36,332 nt of DNA, taken from NCBI RefSeq assembly GCF_003352835.1, contig NZ_QLVD01000032.1:155886-192217 (forward strand), read 5' to 3'. The stretch is from Ornithinimicrobium murale (GTDB lineage: Bacteria; Actinomycetota; Actinomycetes; Actinomycetales; Dermatophilaceae). Below, piece by piece: positions 7,793-15,796 of the stretch. The notes under the pieces were generated by a model. It saw only the letters and a list, made by a program, of their open reading frames with translations, had not been told where the DNA came from and did no database searches. Each line of letters begins with the position of its first letter. Position 1 is the first letter of the stretch. The position numbers were made by a program, and so were the translations under genes.

Positions 7793-9382
7793 GTGGCACG
7801 CGCAGACGGACGGCTCTCCCACGACCTGATGCCCGACGAGAAGGTCCCGCAGGATGAGTGCGGGGTCTTCGGTGTCTGGGCGCCCGGCGAGGAGGTTGCC
7901 AAGCTCACCTACTACGGCCTCTATGCCCTGCAGCACCGCGGGCAGGAGGCGGCCGGCATCGCGACCAGCGACGGTCGCTCGCTGCTGGTCTACAAGGACG
8001 TCGGCCTGGTCTCCCAGGTCTTCGACGAGTCCAGCCTGGCCTCACTGCGCGGGCACCTGGCGGTCGGGCACTGCCGTTACTCCACCACCGGCCGCAACTC
8101 CTGGGAGAATGCTCAGCCGACGCTGGGCGGCACCGAGGACCAGACGGTCGCCCTGGCGCACAACGGCAACCTGATCAACACCTCCGAGCTGCGCGACCGG
8201 CTCGCCGAGATCTACGGCGGCGACCTGAACAACGCGCCGGGCGAGGTGCGCCGCGGCAACACCACCGACACGGCCCTGGTCACGGGCCTGCTCACGGCCG
8301 ATGCCGACCTGTCCCTGGAGGCCTCCGCCCTGCAGGTGCTGCCCACCCTGCGCGGCGCGTTCTCCCTGGTCTTCTGTGACGAGCAGACGCTGTATGCCGC
8401 TCGCGACCCGCAGGGGGTCCGTCCCCTGGTCCTGGGTCGGCTGGAGCGGGGTTGGGTGGTCTCCTCCGAGACCTCCGGCCTGGACATCGTGGGGGCCTCG
8501 TTCGTGCGTGAGGTCGAGCCCGGTGAGCTGATCGCGATCGACCAGAACGGGCTGCGCAGCCAGCGCTTCGCCGAGACCGACCGCAAGGGCTGCGTCTTCG
8601 AGTACGTCTATCTCGCCCGCCCCGACACCTCCCTCAACGGGCGCGGCGTCTACGAGTCGCGGGTCGAGATGGGGCGCACGCTGGCCCGGGAGCACCCGGT
8701 CGAGGCCGACATGGTGATGCCGACGCCCGAGTCGGGCACCCCCGCTGCGATCGGCTACGCCGAGCAGTCCGGCATCCCCTATGGCTCCGGGTTGGTCAAG
8801 AACGCCTATGTCGGCCGCACCTTCATCGCACCCAGCCAGACCATCCGTCAGCTCGGCATCCGCCTCAAGCTCAACCCGCTCCGGGACGTGATCCGCGGCA
8901 AGCGCCTGGTGGTCGTGGACGACTCGATCGTGCGCGGCAACACCCAGCGTGCCCTGGTGCGGATGCTGCGCGAGGCCGGGGCAACTGAGGTGCACGTGCG
9001 GATCTCCTCGCCGCCGGTGCGCTGGCCCTGCTTCTACGGCATCGACTTCGCCACCCGCGCCGAGCTGATCGCCACCGGCCTGGACGTGGAGAACATCCGT
9101 CAGTCGATCGGGGCGGACAGCCTAGGCTACATCAGCCACGACGGCATGGTGGCCTCGACACAGCAGCCGCGGGACCAGCTGTGCACCGCGTGCTTCTCCG
9201 GGGTCTACCCGATCGAGCTGCCCGAGAGCGAGAAGCTCGGCAAGGACGTCCTCGAGCTCGAGTTCCCCCGGGGCGAGGAGCTGGAGAAGCCGGCCGAGCG
9301 GCATACGCCCCTGCATGCCCGCGCCGACACGCTCCCGCTCTCCGCGCACGGGGGCGCGGCCGACGCCGTCACCCGTCCCTGA
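7793..9382 (+). CDS. purF: Amidophosphoribosyltransferase
   Basis: Catalyses the first committed step of purine synthesis, PRPP plus glutamine to 5-phosphoribosylamine. 529 residues from GTG 7793. This start gives the actinobacterial N-terminus ARADGRLSHD and a short propeptide before Cys23 of QDECGVFGVW, the glutaminase nucleophile. ATG 7829 would leave a shorter propeptide and has no Shine-Dalgarno. The glutaminase domain covers about 23-250 (QHRGQEAAG, HCRYSTTG). The phosphoribosyltransferase domain follows with the PRPP loop VVVDDSIVRGNT at about 372-385. Cysteines in GCVFEYVY and in LCTACFSG (about 462) fit the Fe-S cluster type of PurF. A GACGAT box six bases before the GTG suggests leaderless expression. 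purM follows after 48 bases. Confidence 0.97.
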   Translation: MARADGRLSHDLMPDEKVPQDECGVFGVWAPGEEVAKLTYYGLYALQHRGQEAAGIATSDGRSLLVYKDVGLVSQVFDESSLASLRGHLAVGHCRYSTTGRNSWENAQPTLGGTEDQTVALAHNGNLINTSELRDRLAEIYGGDLNNAPGEVRRGNTTDTALVTGLLTADADLSLEASALQVLPTLRGAFSLVFCDEQTLYAARDPQGVRPLVLGRLERGWVVSSETSGLDIVGASFVREVEPGELIAIDQNGLRSQRFAETDRKGCVFEYVYLARPDTSLNGRGVYESRVEMGRTLAREHPVEADMVMPTPESGTPAAIGYAEQSGIPYGSGLVKNAYVGRTFIAPSQTIRQLGIRLKLNPLRDVIRGKRLVVVDDSIVRGNTQRALVRMLREAGATEVHVRISSPPVRWPCFYGIDFATRAELIATGLDVENIRQSIGADSLGYISHDGMVASTQQPRDQLCTACFSGVYPIELPESEKLGKDVLELEFPRGEELEKPAERHTPLHARADTLPLSAHGGAADAVTRP

Positions 9383-9430
9383 CCTTGACGTCCCACCCGA
9401 CCTGAGCCACCCGCTGCCCGAGGAGACCTG

Positions 9431-10549
9431 TTGAGCGAGCCGATCACCTATGCCGGCGCCGGTGTGGACGTCGAGGCCGGCGACCGCGCCGTCGAGCTGA
9501 TGAAGGAGTCGGTCGCCCGCGCGCAGCGCCCCGAAGTGCTGGGCGGGCTCGGCGGTTTCGCCGGACTGTTCGACGCCAGCGCGTTGCGGGGCATGCAGCG
9601 CCCCGTCCTGGCCACCAGCACCGACGGGGTGGGCACCAAGGTCGCGATCGCCCAGGCGATGGACGTGCACGACACGATCGGCATCGACCTGGTCGGCATG
9701 GTCGTGGACGACATCGTGGTCAGCGGCGCCGAGCCACTGTTCATGACCGACTACATCGCCTGCGGCAGGGTCGTCCCGGAGCGGATCGCCGCCATCGTCT
9801 CCGGCATCGCCCGCGGCTGCGAGCTGGCTGGCGTCGCCCTGGTGGGCGGCGAGACCGCCGAACATCCCGGCCTGCTGGCCGCGGACGAGTACGACGTGGC
9901 GGGCGCCGCGACCGGGGTCGTGGAGCACGATGACGTGCTGGGGCCGCAGCGGGTCCGCGAGGGCGATGTGGTGCTGGCACTGGCCTCCTCGGGTCTGCAC
10001 TCCAACGGCTACTCGCTGGTCCGCCGGGTGATCGCCGCCGCAGGCTGGGGCTGGGACCGCCACGTGGACGAGTTGGGCCGCACGATCGGGGAGGAGGCCC
10101 TGGAGCCGACCCGGATCTACACCCGGATGCTGTTGGACCTGATCCGCACCCCCGGCGTGGACGTGCACGCGCTGTCGCACGTGACCGGCGGCGGACTCGC
10201 GGCCAACTTGGCGCGGGTGCTGCCGACTGGTGCCCTGGCCACCCTCGACCGGGCCACCTGGACCCCGCCGGCGATCTTCTCTCTCGTGCAGCAGCTGGGC
10301 TCGGTGCCGCAGGCAGACCTGGAGCGGACGCTCAACATGGGCGTGGGCTTCGTCGCCGTGGTGCCCGGCGAGCAGGCCGACGCCGCCGTGGCGCGTTCAG
10401 GCGAGCTGGGAGTGCCCGCCTGGGTGCTGGGAGAGGTGGTTGCCGACACCGGCGCGACCGGCGAGGACATCGTGCGCGGCGCCAAGGGCGTCGATGGTGG
10501 CGCGGTGCGGGTGCTGGGTGCCTACTCCGGCGGGGCCACGACCGCGTAG
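9431..10549 (+). CDS. purM: Phosphoribosylformylglycinamidine cyclo-ligase (AIR synthetase)
   Basis: Fifth step of purine synthesis: ATP-dependent closure of the imidazole ring to aminoimidazole ribotide. 372 residues. The family motifs YAGAGVDVEAGD, LATSTDGVGTKV (about 56-67), GIDLVGMVVDD, GGETAEHPG (about 138) and HVTGGGLAANLARVLP are all present. The start is TTG 9431 with GAGGAGACC directly upstream; no ATG or GTG gives a better N-terminus. It lies in tandem with purF, almost certainly in one transcript. Its last 28 bases overlap the 3' end of a convergent membrane-protein gene. Confidence 0.97.
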   Translation: MSEPITYAGAGVDVEAGDRAVELMKESVARAQRPEVLGGLGGFAGLFDASALRGMQRPVLATSTDGVGTKVAIAQAMDVHDTIGIDLVGMVVDDIVVSGAEPLFMTDYIACGRVVPERIAAIVSGIARGCELAGVALVGGETAEHPGLLAADEYDVAGAATGVVEHDDVLGPQRVREGDVVLALASSGLHSNGYSLVRRVIAAAGWGWDRHVDELGRTIGEEALEPTRIYTRMLLDLIRTPGVDVHALSHVTGGGLAANLARVLPTGALATLDRATWTPPAIFSLVQQLGSVPQADLERTLNMGVGFVAVVPGEQADAAVARSGELGVPAWVLGEVVADTGATGEDIVRGAKGVDGGAVRVLGAYSGGATTA

Positions 10550-11061
10550 AACTCCGTGCTGTCGATCGCACCGAAACTGCGGGCGAAAACGGTGCGGTCG
10601 ACGTCGCTGGGGGACATCTCTCGGTGCACGGCCGGCGGGGTCGTCGACGCGTCGACGATGAAGACCCGCCCCGCTGACTCCTCCAGCAGGACATTGAGCC
10701 CCATAGTAGAGAACGCCGAGGGCAGGTTGGGGAAGGTCCAGGTCGTGCCGTCGCTCTCGAACTCCTCAGCGGGAGCGCCCCCGTCGAGCAACTTCACCTC
10801 GGTGCCCGGGATCGCCGCCTGTCGACAGCCGGCAGCCTCCATGTCCGACCACGTGGCGGTCTCGGCCAACGGCTGCTCGCACGCGAAGGTGGCCACCGTG
10901 TAGTCGTCGTACTGCCAGTAGTTGTTGAACCGCGCGATGGAGAACAGGAACAGCCCGACGGGGAGGATGAGCAGCCACAACCAGGCGGTGCGCCAGCGGC
11001 GCTTCCTGCGCGGTGCCGCGTCCGGGTCATCGACCCAGGTCGCCTCGTGCCAGGCGGGCAT
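10522..11061 (-). CDS. Hypothetical single-pass membrane protein
   Basis: 179 residues not recognised as a named family. A basic cytoplasmic segment (RRKRRWRT) precedes one hydrophobic helix at about 25-45 (AWLWLLILPVGLFLFSIARF), and the remaining 130 residues would lie outside. This outer part has two Cys (TFACEQP, AAGCRQA) that could pair as a disulfide. ATG 11061 is preceded by GAGGGGAG. The gene lies downstream of the DUF3073 gene but a strong hairpin separates them. Its 3' end overlaps purM convergently by 28 bases. Confidence 0.75.
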   Translation of the reverse strand: MPAWHEATWVDDPDAAPRRKRRWRTAWLWLLILPVGLFLFSIARFNNYWQYDDYTVATFACEQPLAETATWSDMEAAGCRQAAIPGTEVKLLDGGAPAEEFESDGTTWTFPNLPSAFSTMGLNVLLEESAGRVFIVDASTTPPAVHREMSPSDVDRTVFARSFGAIDSTEFYAVVAPPE

Positions 11062-11135
11062 GCCGACTCCCCTCGTGTCCTCGACGGCCGCGACATCCCG
11101 TCAGAGGCTCGTCCATCATGTCCTGCGATGACAGC

Positions 11136-11172
11136 ACCGCCGCGCCCGGGAGGTGGTCCCAGGCGCGGCGGT
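11136..11172 (-). terminator. Hairpin terminator after the DUF3073 gene
   Basis: A perfect 11-base inverted repeat, ACCGCCGCGCC (11136-11146) and GGCGCGGCGGT (11162-11172), with a further GGGA/TCCC pairing in the loop, begins eight bases past the DUF3073 stop. There is no T-run, as is common in actinobacteria. Confidence 0.7.
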
Positions 11173-11179
11173 CATGCAC

Positions 11180-11380
11180 TCAGCTGTCGGAGGAGGCCCA
11201 CCGGTCGTAGGCGTCGTCCTCCTCGGACTCGTCGTCAACGGACTCCTCGGCGTGGGCCGTGACGGGTGTGCCGTCAGCTCCCAGCTCGCGTGCGAGTGCG
11301 TTGAGATCGGTGTCCGGAGAGTAGTACTTCAGTCTCCGGGCGACCTTGGTCTGCTTTGCTTTGGCCCGGCCGCGCCCCAT
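11180..11380 (-). CDS. DUF3073 family protein
   Basis: 66-residue basic/acidic protein of the actinobacterial DUF3073 family. The N-terminal signature MGRGRAKAKQTKVARRLKYY is complete and is followed by SPDTDLNALARELG and a very acidic tail. Function is unknown; the basic head could suggest nucleic-acid contact, but nothing proves it. ATG 11380 has AAGGGGGT eight bases upstream. DUF3073 genes are commonly found close to purF/purM in actinobacteria, and that arrangement is kept here. Confidence 0.93.
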   Translation of the reverse strand: MGRGRAKAKQTKVARRLKYYSPDTDLNALARELGADGTPVTAHAEESVDDESEEDDAYDRWASSDS

Positions 11381-11562
11381 GGCGAGACCCCCTTGTGCGT
11401 TGTGCGGAACGGCATCGCCTGAGTGAGGGCACCTTCATGCCGCCACACCGCGGAGCCGGTCCGGGGAATGTATCTGTCGTAGGCCTAACGCTACATGATC
11501 CAGGGGGCTGTTTCCTCATCAGGGGCCCGGAAGCGCCGTGGAGGCGAGGCTGAGCTGCGCCC

Positions 11563-12246
11563 TCAGTTCCGCCGGAAGGCCAGGAAACCGCAGGCCACGA
11601 GACCGACGGCAGCCAGGACGGCCACGAGCCAGCCCCAGGCCGGTATGCCGCCGGATGGCTCGGTCGGGTCCGTGTCGGCAGCGTCTGCCTCCACCTCGGC
11701 GTCACTTCCCGGGTCGGTGGGCTCCACCGAGTCCGTCGCCGGGCCGGTCGTGCCCTCGCTGGCATCGGGTGTGGTGGACGCCGTGGGCTCCTGGGTGGGA
11801 GTGCTCTCCCCGGTGGGAGCGTCGGTCGCCGGGCCGTTGTCCGCGGCATCCTCGGCATCGATCGTGAACGGGATGGTGCCCGAGATCGGATGGCCGTCGG
11901 AGGAGGTGACCCGCCAGGTGGCCTCGTAGTCGCCGTTGACCAGCTCGTCGGCCAGCTCCTGGGTGACCGTGATGCCCTCGACCGTGGGAGTCCCCTGGAC
12001 GACGTCTCGCCCCTGCGGGCCGGTGACCACGAACTGGACGCCGAGGTCGGAGATCTCCCCGGAGAAGGTCAGCACCAGCTCCTCGGGGGTCGTGGTCACC
12101 ACCTCGTCGGCGGCAGGGTCGCTGTCAACGAGGGTGTCATGGGCCGAGGCGGGCAGTGCGGTGAGCATCAGCCAGAGGGCGATGAGGAGAGCACCGAGTG
12201 CCGTCCGACCCCCTGGCCGCGGCCCCCGGTGAAGGAGGGTGAACAC
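11563..12246 (-). CDS. CopC-like copper-binding secreted/anchored protein
   Basis: 227 residues. A signal peptide (about 1-35, hydrophobic ALLIALWLMLTALPASA) precedes a mature start HDTLVDSDPAADE. An N-terminal His after cleavage is the copper ligand in CopC proteins. The CopC fold covers about 36-130, with PEELVLTFSGEI and the family's WRVTSSDGHPISGTIPFTI. A Thr/Asp/Glu-rich linker follows, then a C-terminal helix (GWLVAVLAAVGLVACGFLAF) and basic end, so it is probably tethered outside. No CopD/YcnJ partner is adjacent, so a copper role rests on family membership only. GTG 12246 is six bases after a TACGAT box, suggesting a leaderless start; the upstream open frame is antisense to the YigZ gene. 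Confidence 0.85.
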   Translation of the reverse strand: MFTLLHRGPRPGGRTALGALLIALWLMLTALPASAHDTLVDSDPAADEVVTTTPEELVLTFSGEISDLGVQFVVTGPQGRDVVQGTPTVEGITVTQELADELVNGDYEATWRVTSSDGHPISGTIPFTIDAEDAADNGPATDAPTGESTPTQEPTASTTPDASEGTTGPATDSVEPTDPGSDAEVEADAADTDPTEPSGGIPAWGWLVAVLAAVGLVACGFLAFRRN

Positions 12247-12252
12247 CCAGTC

Positions 12253-12282
12253 ATCGTAGCCGTCGCGGTTCCCGCCTATCCT
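12253..12282. promoter_or_regulatory. Back-to-back leaderless promoters for the copC-like and yigZ-like genes
   Basis: Two -10-like boxes lie 18 bases apart. TATCCT (12277-12282) is six bases before ATG 12289 on the plus strand, and TACGAT (12258-12253) is six bases before GTG 12246 on the minus strand. Neither start has a Shine-Dalgarno. The polymerase footprints would overlap, so the promoters may compete. Confidence 0.55.
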
Positions 12283-12288
12283 GCGCCC

Positions 12289-12921
12289 ATGGCAACGACG
12301 GGATATCGGACCATCCGCGGGCCGGTGACTGTCTCGCTCGAGGTGCAACGCTCCGTCTTCGAGTGCCGCCTGGAGCGGGTGGCTGACGAGGCGGCGGCCC
12401 GGAGTGTTGTCGAGACCGCACGGACCACCCACTGGGACGCGCGGCACCACTGCTCGGCCTGGGTCCTGGGGCCCGACGGAGCACTGAACCGCTCCAACGA
12501 CGACGGTGAGCCGTCGGGCACCGCGGGGGCACCGATGCTGGAGGCGCTGACCCACAGCGGGTTCAGCGACGTGGTGGCGGTGGTGACACGGTGGTTCGGC
12601 GGCACGCTGCTGGGCACCGGTGGCCTGGTCCGCGCCTACGGTGACGCGGTGCGCACCGCGCTCGCCGGGGCCGAGCCACTGCAGCGTGAGCTGCGCCGGC
12701 GGGTGACCCTCCAGGTCGGTCACGCCGACGCCGGGCGGATCGAGCACGATCTCCGGGCCAGCGGCGTGGTGGTGACCGGGGTCGACTACTCGCACCTCGT
12801 CATACTGCAGCTGGCCGTCCCGGTCGGGGAGGAGCAGGACGTGACCGACCTCGTCGCGCGCTTCACCGGCGGGGAGACGGAGGCGGTGGCGGGGGAGGCC
12901 GAGTGGGTCGACCTGGGCTGA
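12289..12921 (+). CDS. YigZ/IMPACT family protein
   Basis: 210-residue cytoplasmic protein. The UPF0029/IMPACT core is clear: SVFECRLERV, DARHHCSAWVLG, NDDGEPSGTAGAPMLEAL, VVAVVTRWFGGTLLGTGGLVRAYGDA. A C-terminal ferredoxin-like domain (about 135-210) follows. Eukaryotic IMPACT acts on translational control and bacterial members have been linked to ribosome- or stress-related roles, but the reaction is not established. ATG 12289 has no Shine-Dalgarno; TATCCT six bases upstream indicates a leaderless message. Confidence 0.92.
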   Translation: MATTGYRTIRGPVTVSLEVQRSVFECRLERVADEAAARSVVETARTTHWDARHHCSAWVLGPDGALNRSNDDGEPSGTAGAPMLEALTHSGFSDVVAVVTRWFGGTLLGTGGLVRAYGDAVRTALAGAEPLQRELRRRVTLQVGHADAGRIEHDLRASGVVVTGVDYSHLVILQLAVPVGEEQDVTDLVARFTGGETEAVAGEAEWVDLG

Positions 12922-12981
12922 TGCGCGGGCCGTGCACAGGTGGGGAACGGGCGGTCCCCTCGGACTCGTGGGCCCGACAGC

Positions 12982-14229
12982 TCAGAACCCGGAGTCGGTC
13001 GGCTTCGGGTAGTACGTCTGATACTTCTTGACGTAGTTGGCCTTGGCGAGGGCCACATAGGCCTTGCGCCGCAACGTGTCCCGGTAGACCAGCGGGTGGT
13101 GCACGCCCTTGGCGGAGACCCGCTTGTGAAGCGCGGCGGCCTCCCCGCTCAGGTAGCGACGCAGCAGCGGCTGGGGCAGCACCGAGTAGAGGATCTCGTT
13201 ACGGACCACCACCGGCTCGTGGCTGGCCTTCTCGATCAGGTCGGTGACGATGAACTCGGCGACATTGGCGCCGGCGGCGGTCACGTAGTAGTTGTTGCGA
13301 CCGATCCTCGGGTTCATCTCGAAGAACTTCATCACACCGTCCCGCGGGTCCAGCTTGACGTCGAAGTTGGCGAAGCCGCGGTAGCCGACGTGCCGCAGGA
13401 AACGCTCGGCCTGCTCCATCAGCTCGGGGAAGGGGGTGGTGACCATGGCGGCCGGGTTGCCGATCGCCAGCGGTGTGTGCTCCTGCAGCAGCACCTGCGC
13501 CGTGGCCAGCAGAGTGGCCTGCCCGGAGGAGTCGACGTAGGCCGTGATCGAGCGCATCGCGGTGTCGTCACCAGGGATCAGCTCCTGCACGACGAAGCGG
13601 TCTCTGAAGCCGGCTCCCCTCACCCGCAACAGGATCGTGCGCAGGTCCTCGGGGGTGTCGACGAGGTAGATCTTCTGCTTGCCCTCGAAGACCAGCCCCT
13701 CGTAGGCGGCGCCGATGGCGGGCTTGGCCACCACCGGGAAGCTGAGATCCACCTCGTCCGGGGCCCAGTCGTCGGCGTCAGCGGCGGCGAAATCCTGCAC
13801 CAGGGTGCGCGGGGTCGGGATGTCGAGCTCCTCGCAGACCCGGGCGAACTCGACCTTGTCGGCGGCGATGTCCAGGACCGAGCCGTCGACGGCGGTCACG
13901 ACATACCACTGCCGCAGCCACTCGGCCTGCTCGGACAGCATGCGGCTGAAGGTGTCGGCGTTGGCCAGCAGGAGCGTGGTGCGACCGGCGGCCTTGCGCT
14001 TGCGGCCCTCCTCCTCCAGGGACGCGAGGGTCTCGGCGCGGCCGGCGGCCTCGCCGAGATCGATGACGTTGATGATCTTGGAGCCCTTGATGGGCCCGGC
14101 GACCACGCGGGTGATCACGGTGCTCACGATCCCGTAGCGCTCGTGGAAGGCCCGGGCGAGTCCGTAGATCCCGATGTCGGTGCCGAGCATGACGACGTCG
14201 AAGTCCGGGTCGGGCTGGACGGTGGTCAT
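12982..14229 (-). CDS. ATP-grasp ligase resembling D-aspartate ligase
   Basis: 415-residue ATP-grasp enzyme that should join a carboxylate to an amine using ATP. From memory it resembles the Enterococcus D-aspartate ligase Asl along its length. Examples are VMLGTDIGIYGLARAFHERYG at the N-terminus, SKIINVID, a central VVAKPAIGAAYEGLVFEGK ATP-binding stretch, VVQELIPGDDTAMRSITAYV, TPLAIGN, and the metal/ATP-binding end GFANFDVKLDPRDG with FFEMNPRIGR. Asl adds D-Asp to the stem-peptide amine of peptidoglycan precursors, so a cross-bridge role is plausible here; this is inference. ATG 14229 is preceded by AAGGAG at good spacing. It is divergent from gluconokinase. Confidence 0.8.
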   Translation of the reverse strand: MTTVQPDPDFDVVMLGTDIGIYGLARAFHERYGIVSTVITRVVAGPIKGSKIINVIDLGEAAGRAETLASLEEEGRKRKAAGRTTLLLANADTFSRMLSEQAEWLRQWYVVTAVDGSVLDIAADKVEFARVCEELDIPTPRTLVQDFAAADADDWAPDEVDLSFPVVAKPAIGAAYEGLVFEGKQKIYLVDTPEDLRTILLRVRGAGFRDRFVVQELIPGDDTAMRSITAYVDSSGQATLLATAQVLLQEHTPLAIGNPAAMVTTPFPELMEQAERFLRHVGYRGFANFDVKLDPRDGVMKFFEMNPRIGRNNYYVTAAGANVAEFIVTDLIEKASHEPVVVRNEILYSVLPQPLLRRYLSGEAAALHKRVSAKGVHHPLVYRDTLRRKAYVALAKANYVKKYQTYYPKPTDSGF

Positions 14230-14378
14230 GGTGCTCCTTGTGTGTCTCGCGCCGCGGAGCCGAGGCGCGCGGACAGAACGTATGCCGCCGCGAGCCTACT
14301 GGCACCGGTAGGGCCGACCGCGCAGACATGACGGCCGTCCTGCGGCCGGTCGGCCCCGACACTCGGTAGTTTGGCCGG

Positions 14379-14930
14379 ATGAGCAGCTCGGTGACCCGCA
14401 GCCCGCAGCCAGCCGATCCGCGGACGCCGCGTCACCTCGTCGTGATGGGGGTCTCCGCCGCCGGCAAGACCACCGTGGCCCGCGAGATCAACGCGGTCCT
14501 GGGGTGGGAGTTCGCCGAGGGTGACGACTTCCACCCACAGGCCAACGTGGACAAGATGGCCTCCGGGGTGCCGCTGACCGACGAGGACCGGTGGCCCTGG
14601 CTGCGGGCGCTCGCCGCCTGGACGGCCCAGCACGCCGCGGCCGGACGGTCGACGATCGTCTCCTGCTCGGCGCTGCGGCGTGCCTACCGGGACGTGTTGC
14701 GCGAGGGCGGCGCCGGCACCTACTTCGTGCACCTCACCGGCGACCGGGAGCTGCTCGTGCGGCGGATGTCCGGGCGCACCGACCACTTCATGCCGGTGGA
14801 GCTGCTGGACTCCCAGCTGGAGACCCTGGAACCGCTGCAGCCCGACGAGCCCGGCGCTACGTTCGATGTCGCACCGACCCCGCAGAGGATCGCAGCGGCG
14901 GTCCTGCGCGAGCTCGACCTGCCTCGCTAG
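14379..14930 (+). CDS. Gluconokinase
   Basis: 183-residue GntK-type kinase phosphorylating D-gluconate to 6-phosphogluconate for the pentose phosphate or Entner-Doudoroff routes. A P-loop GVSAAGKTT lies at 24-32, followed by the family motifs EGDDFHPQANVDKMASGVPLTD, DRWPWL, SCSALRRAYRD and the C-terminal SGRTDHFMPVELLDSQLETLE. ATG 14379 lies exactly six bases after TAGTTT (14367-14372) with no Shine-Dalgarno, so leaderless expression is likely. No gluconate permease is adjacent. Its TAG stop shares the palindrome CTAG with the stop of the convergent isomerase-like gene. Confidence 0.95.
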   Translation: MSSSVTRSPQPADPRTPRHLVVMGVSAAGKTTVAREINAVLGWEFAEGDDFHPQANVDKMASGVPLTDEDRWPWLRALAAWTAQHAAAGRSTIVSCSALRRAYRDVLREGGAGTYFVHLTGDRELLVRRMSGRTDHFMPVELLDSQLETLEPLQPDEPGATFDVAPTPQRIAAAVLRELDLPR

Positions 14931-15796
14931 CGGTCCGCGTGCGGCTGCACCAGGTCCAGATAGCGCCGTGCGATCGTGGCCACGACCTCCTCACCGGGGG
15001 TGGCCCACAGGTCGGCGTTGAAGATCTCGACCTCGATGTCGCCGGCGTAACCAGCGCGGTTGACCCACTCGGTGAACCTGGCGAAGTCGATGTGACCGTC
15101 GCCCATCATCCCCCGGCTGAGCAGCGCGTCCGGTGGCAGCGGGGTGATCCAGTCGCTGATCTGATAGCTCGCGATGCGTCCGGCGGCCCGGGCGATCTGC
15201 TGCTCCACCCCTGGCTCCCACCACAGGTGGAAGGTGTCCACGACGACGCCGACAGTCTCGGCAGGGAACTGCTCCGCCAGGTCGAGCGCCTGAGCCAGCG
15301 TGGAGATGACCCCACGGTCCGCCGCGAAGATCGGGTGCATCGGCTCGATCGCCAGCAGCACCCCGTGCTCCTGCGCCACGGGCACCAGCTCGGCCACGCC
15401 GTCCAGGAAGCGGGCGCGTGCCGCGTCGAGGTCCCGGTCGCCGTCCGGCAGGCCGCCGGGCACGAGCACGAGCGTGGCGGCGTCCAGGGTCGCGGTCTCC
15501 TCGATCGCGGCCCGGTTGCTGTCGATCGCGGCACGGCGCTCGGCCCCCTCCGGGCCGGTGAGGAAGCCACCGCGGCACACGGAGGACACCCGCAGCCCGG
15601 CGTCCCGGACCCACCGCCGGGCCGTCGCCAGGCCCACCTCGGCGACGGGCTCACGCCAGAGCCCGATGCTCGGCAGCCCGGCCCGCACGCAACCGTCGAT
15701 CGCCTCTCGCAGCGACCACTCGGCACAGGTCCGCTGGTTCAGCGACAACCGAGCCAACCGCGCGTCGCTCCGCCCGGCGGGTGCCTCTGCCGTCAT
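14927..15796 (-). CDS. Sugar phosphate isomerase/epimerase-like TIM-barrel protein
   Basis: 289 residues of the xylose-isomerase-like AP endonuclease-2 superfamily (IolE/IolI/Hyi type). The metal-binding pattern of the fold is seen in order: LAIEPMHP (Glu), VVDTFHLWW (Asp and His), GDGHIDF (His) and DIEVEIFN (Glu). Family members isomerise, epimerise or dehydrate sugar and inositol derivatives; the substrate here is unknown. I choose ATG 15796 because it overlaps the stop of the DUF993 gene as ATGA; the frame is open for nine more codons upstream. It is the last gene of the transporter/catabolism operon and ends tail to tail with gluconokinase. Confidence 0.88.
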   Translation of the reverse strand: MTAEAPAGRSDARLARLSLNQRTCAEWSLREAIDGCVRAGLPSIGLWREPVAEVGLATARRWVRDAGLRVSSVCRGGFLTGPEGAERRAAIDSNRAAIEETATLDAATLVLVPGGLPDGDRDLDAARARFLDGVAELVPVAQEHGVLLAIEPMHPIFAADRGVISTLAQALDLAEQFPAETVGVVVDTFHLWWEPGVEQQIARAAGRIASYQISDWITPLPPDALLSRGMMGDGHIDFARFTEWVNRAGYAGDIEVEIFNADLWATPGEEVVATIARRYLDLVQPHADR

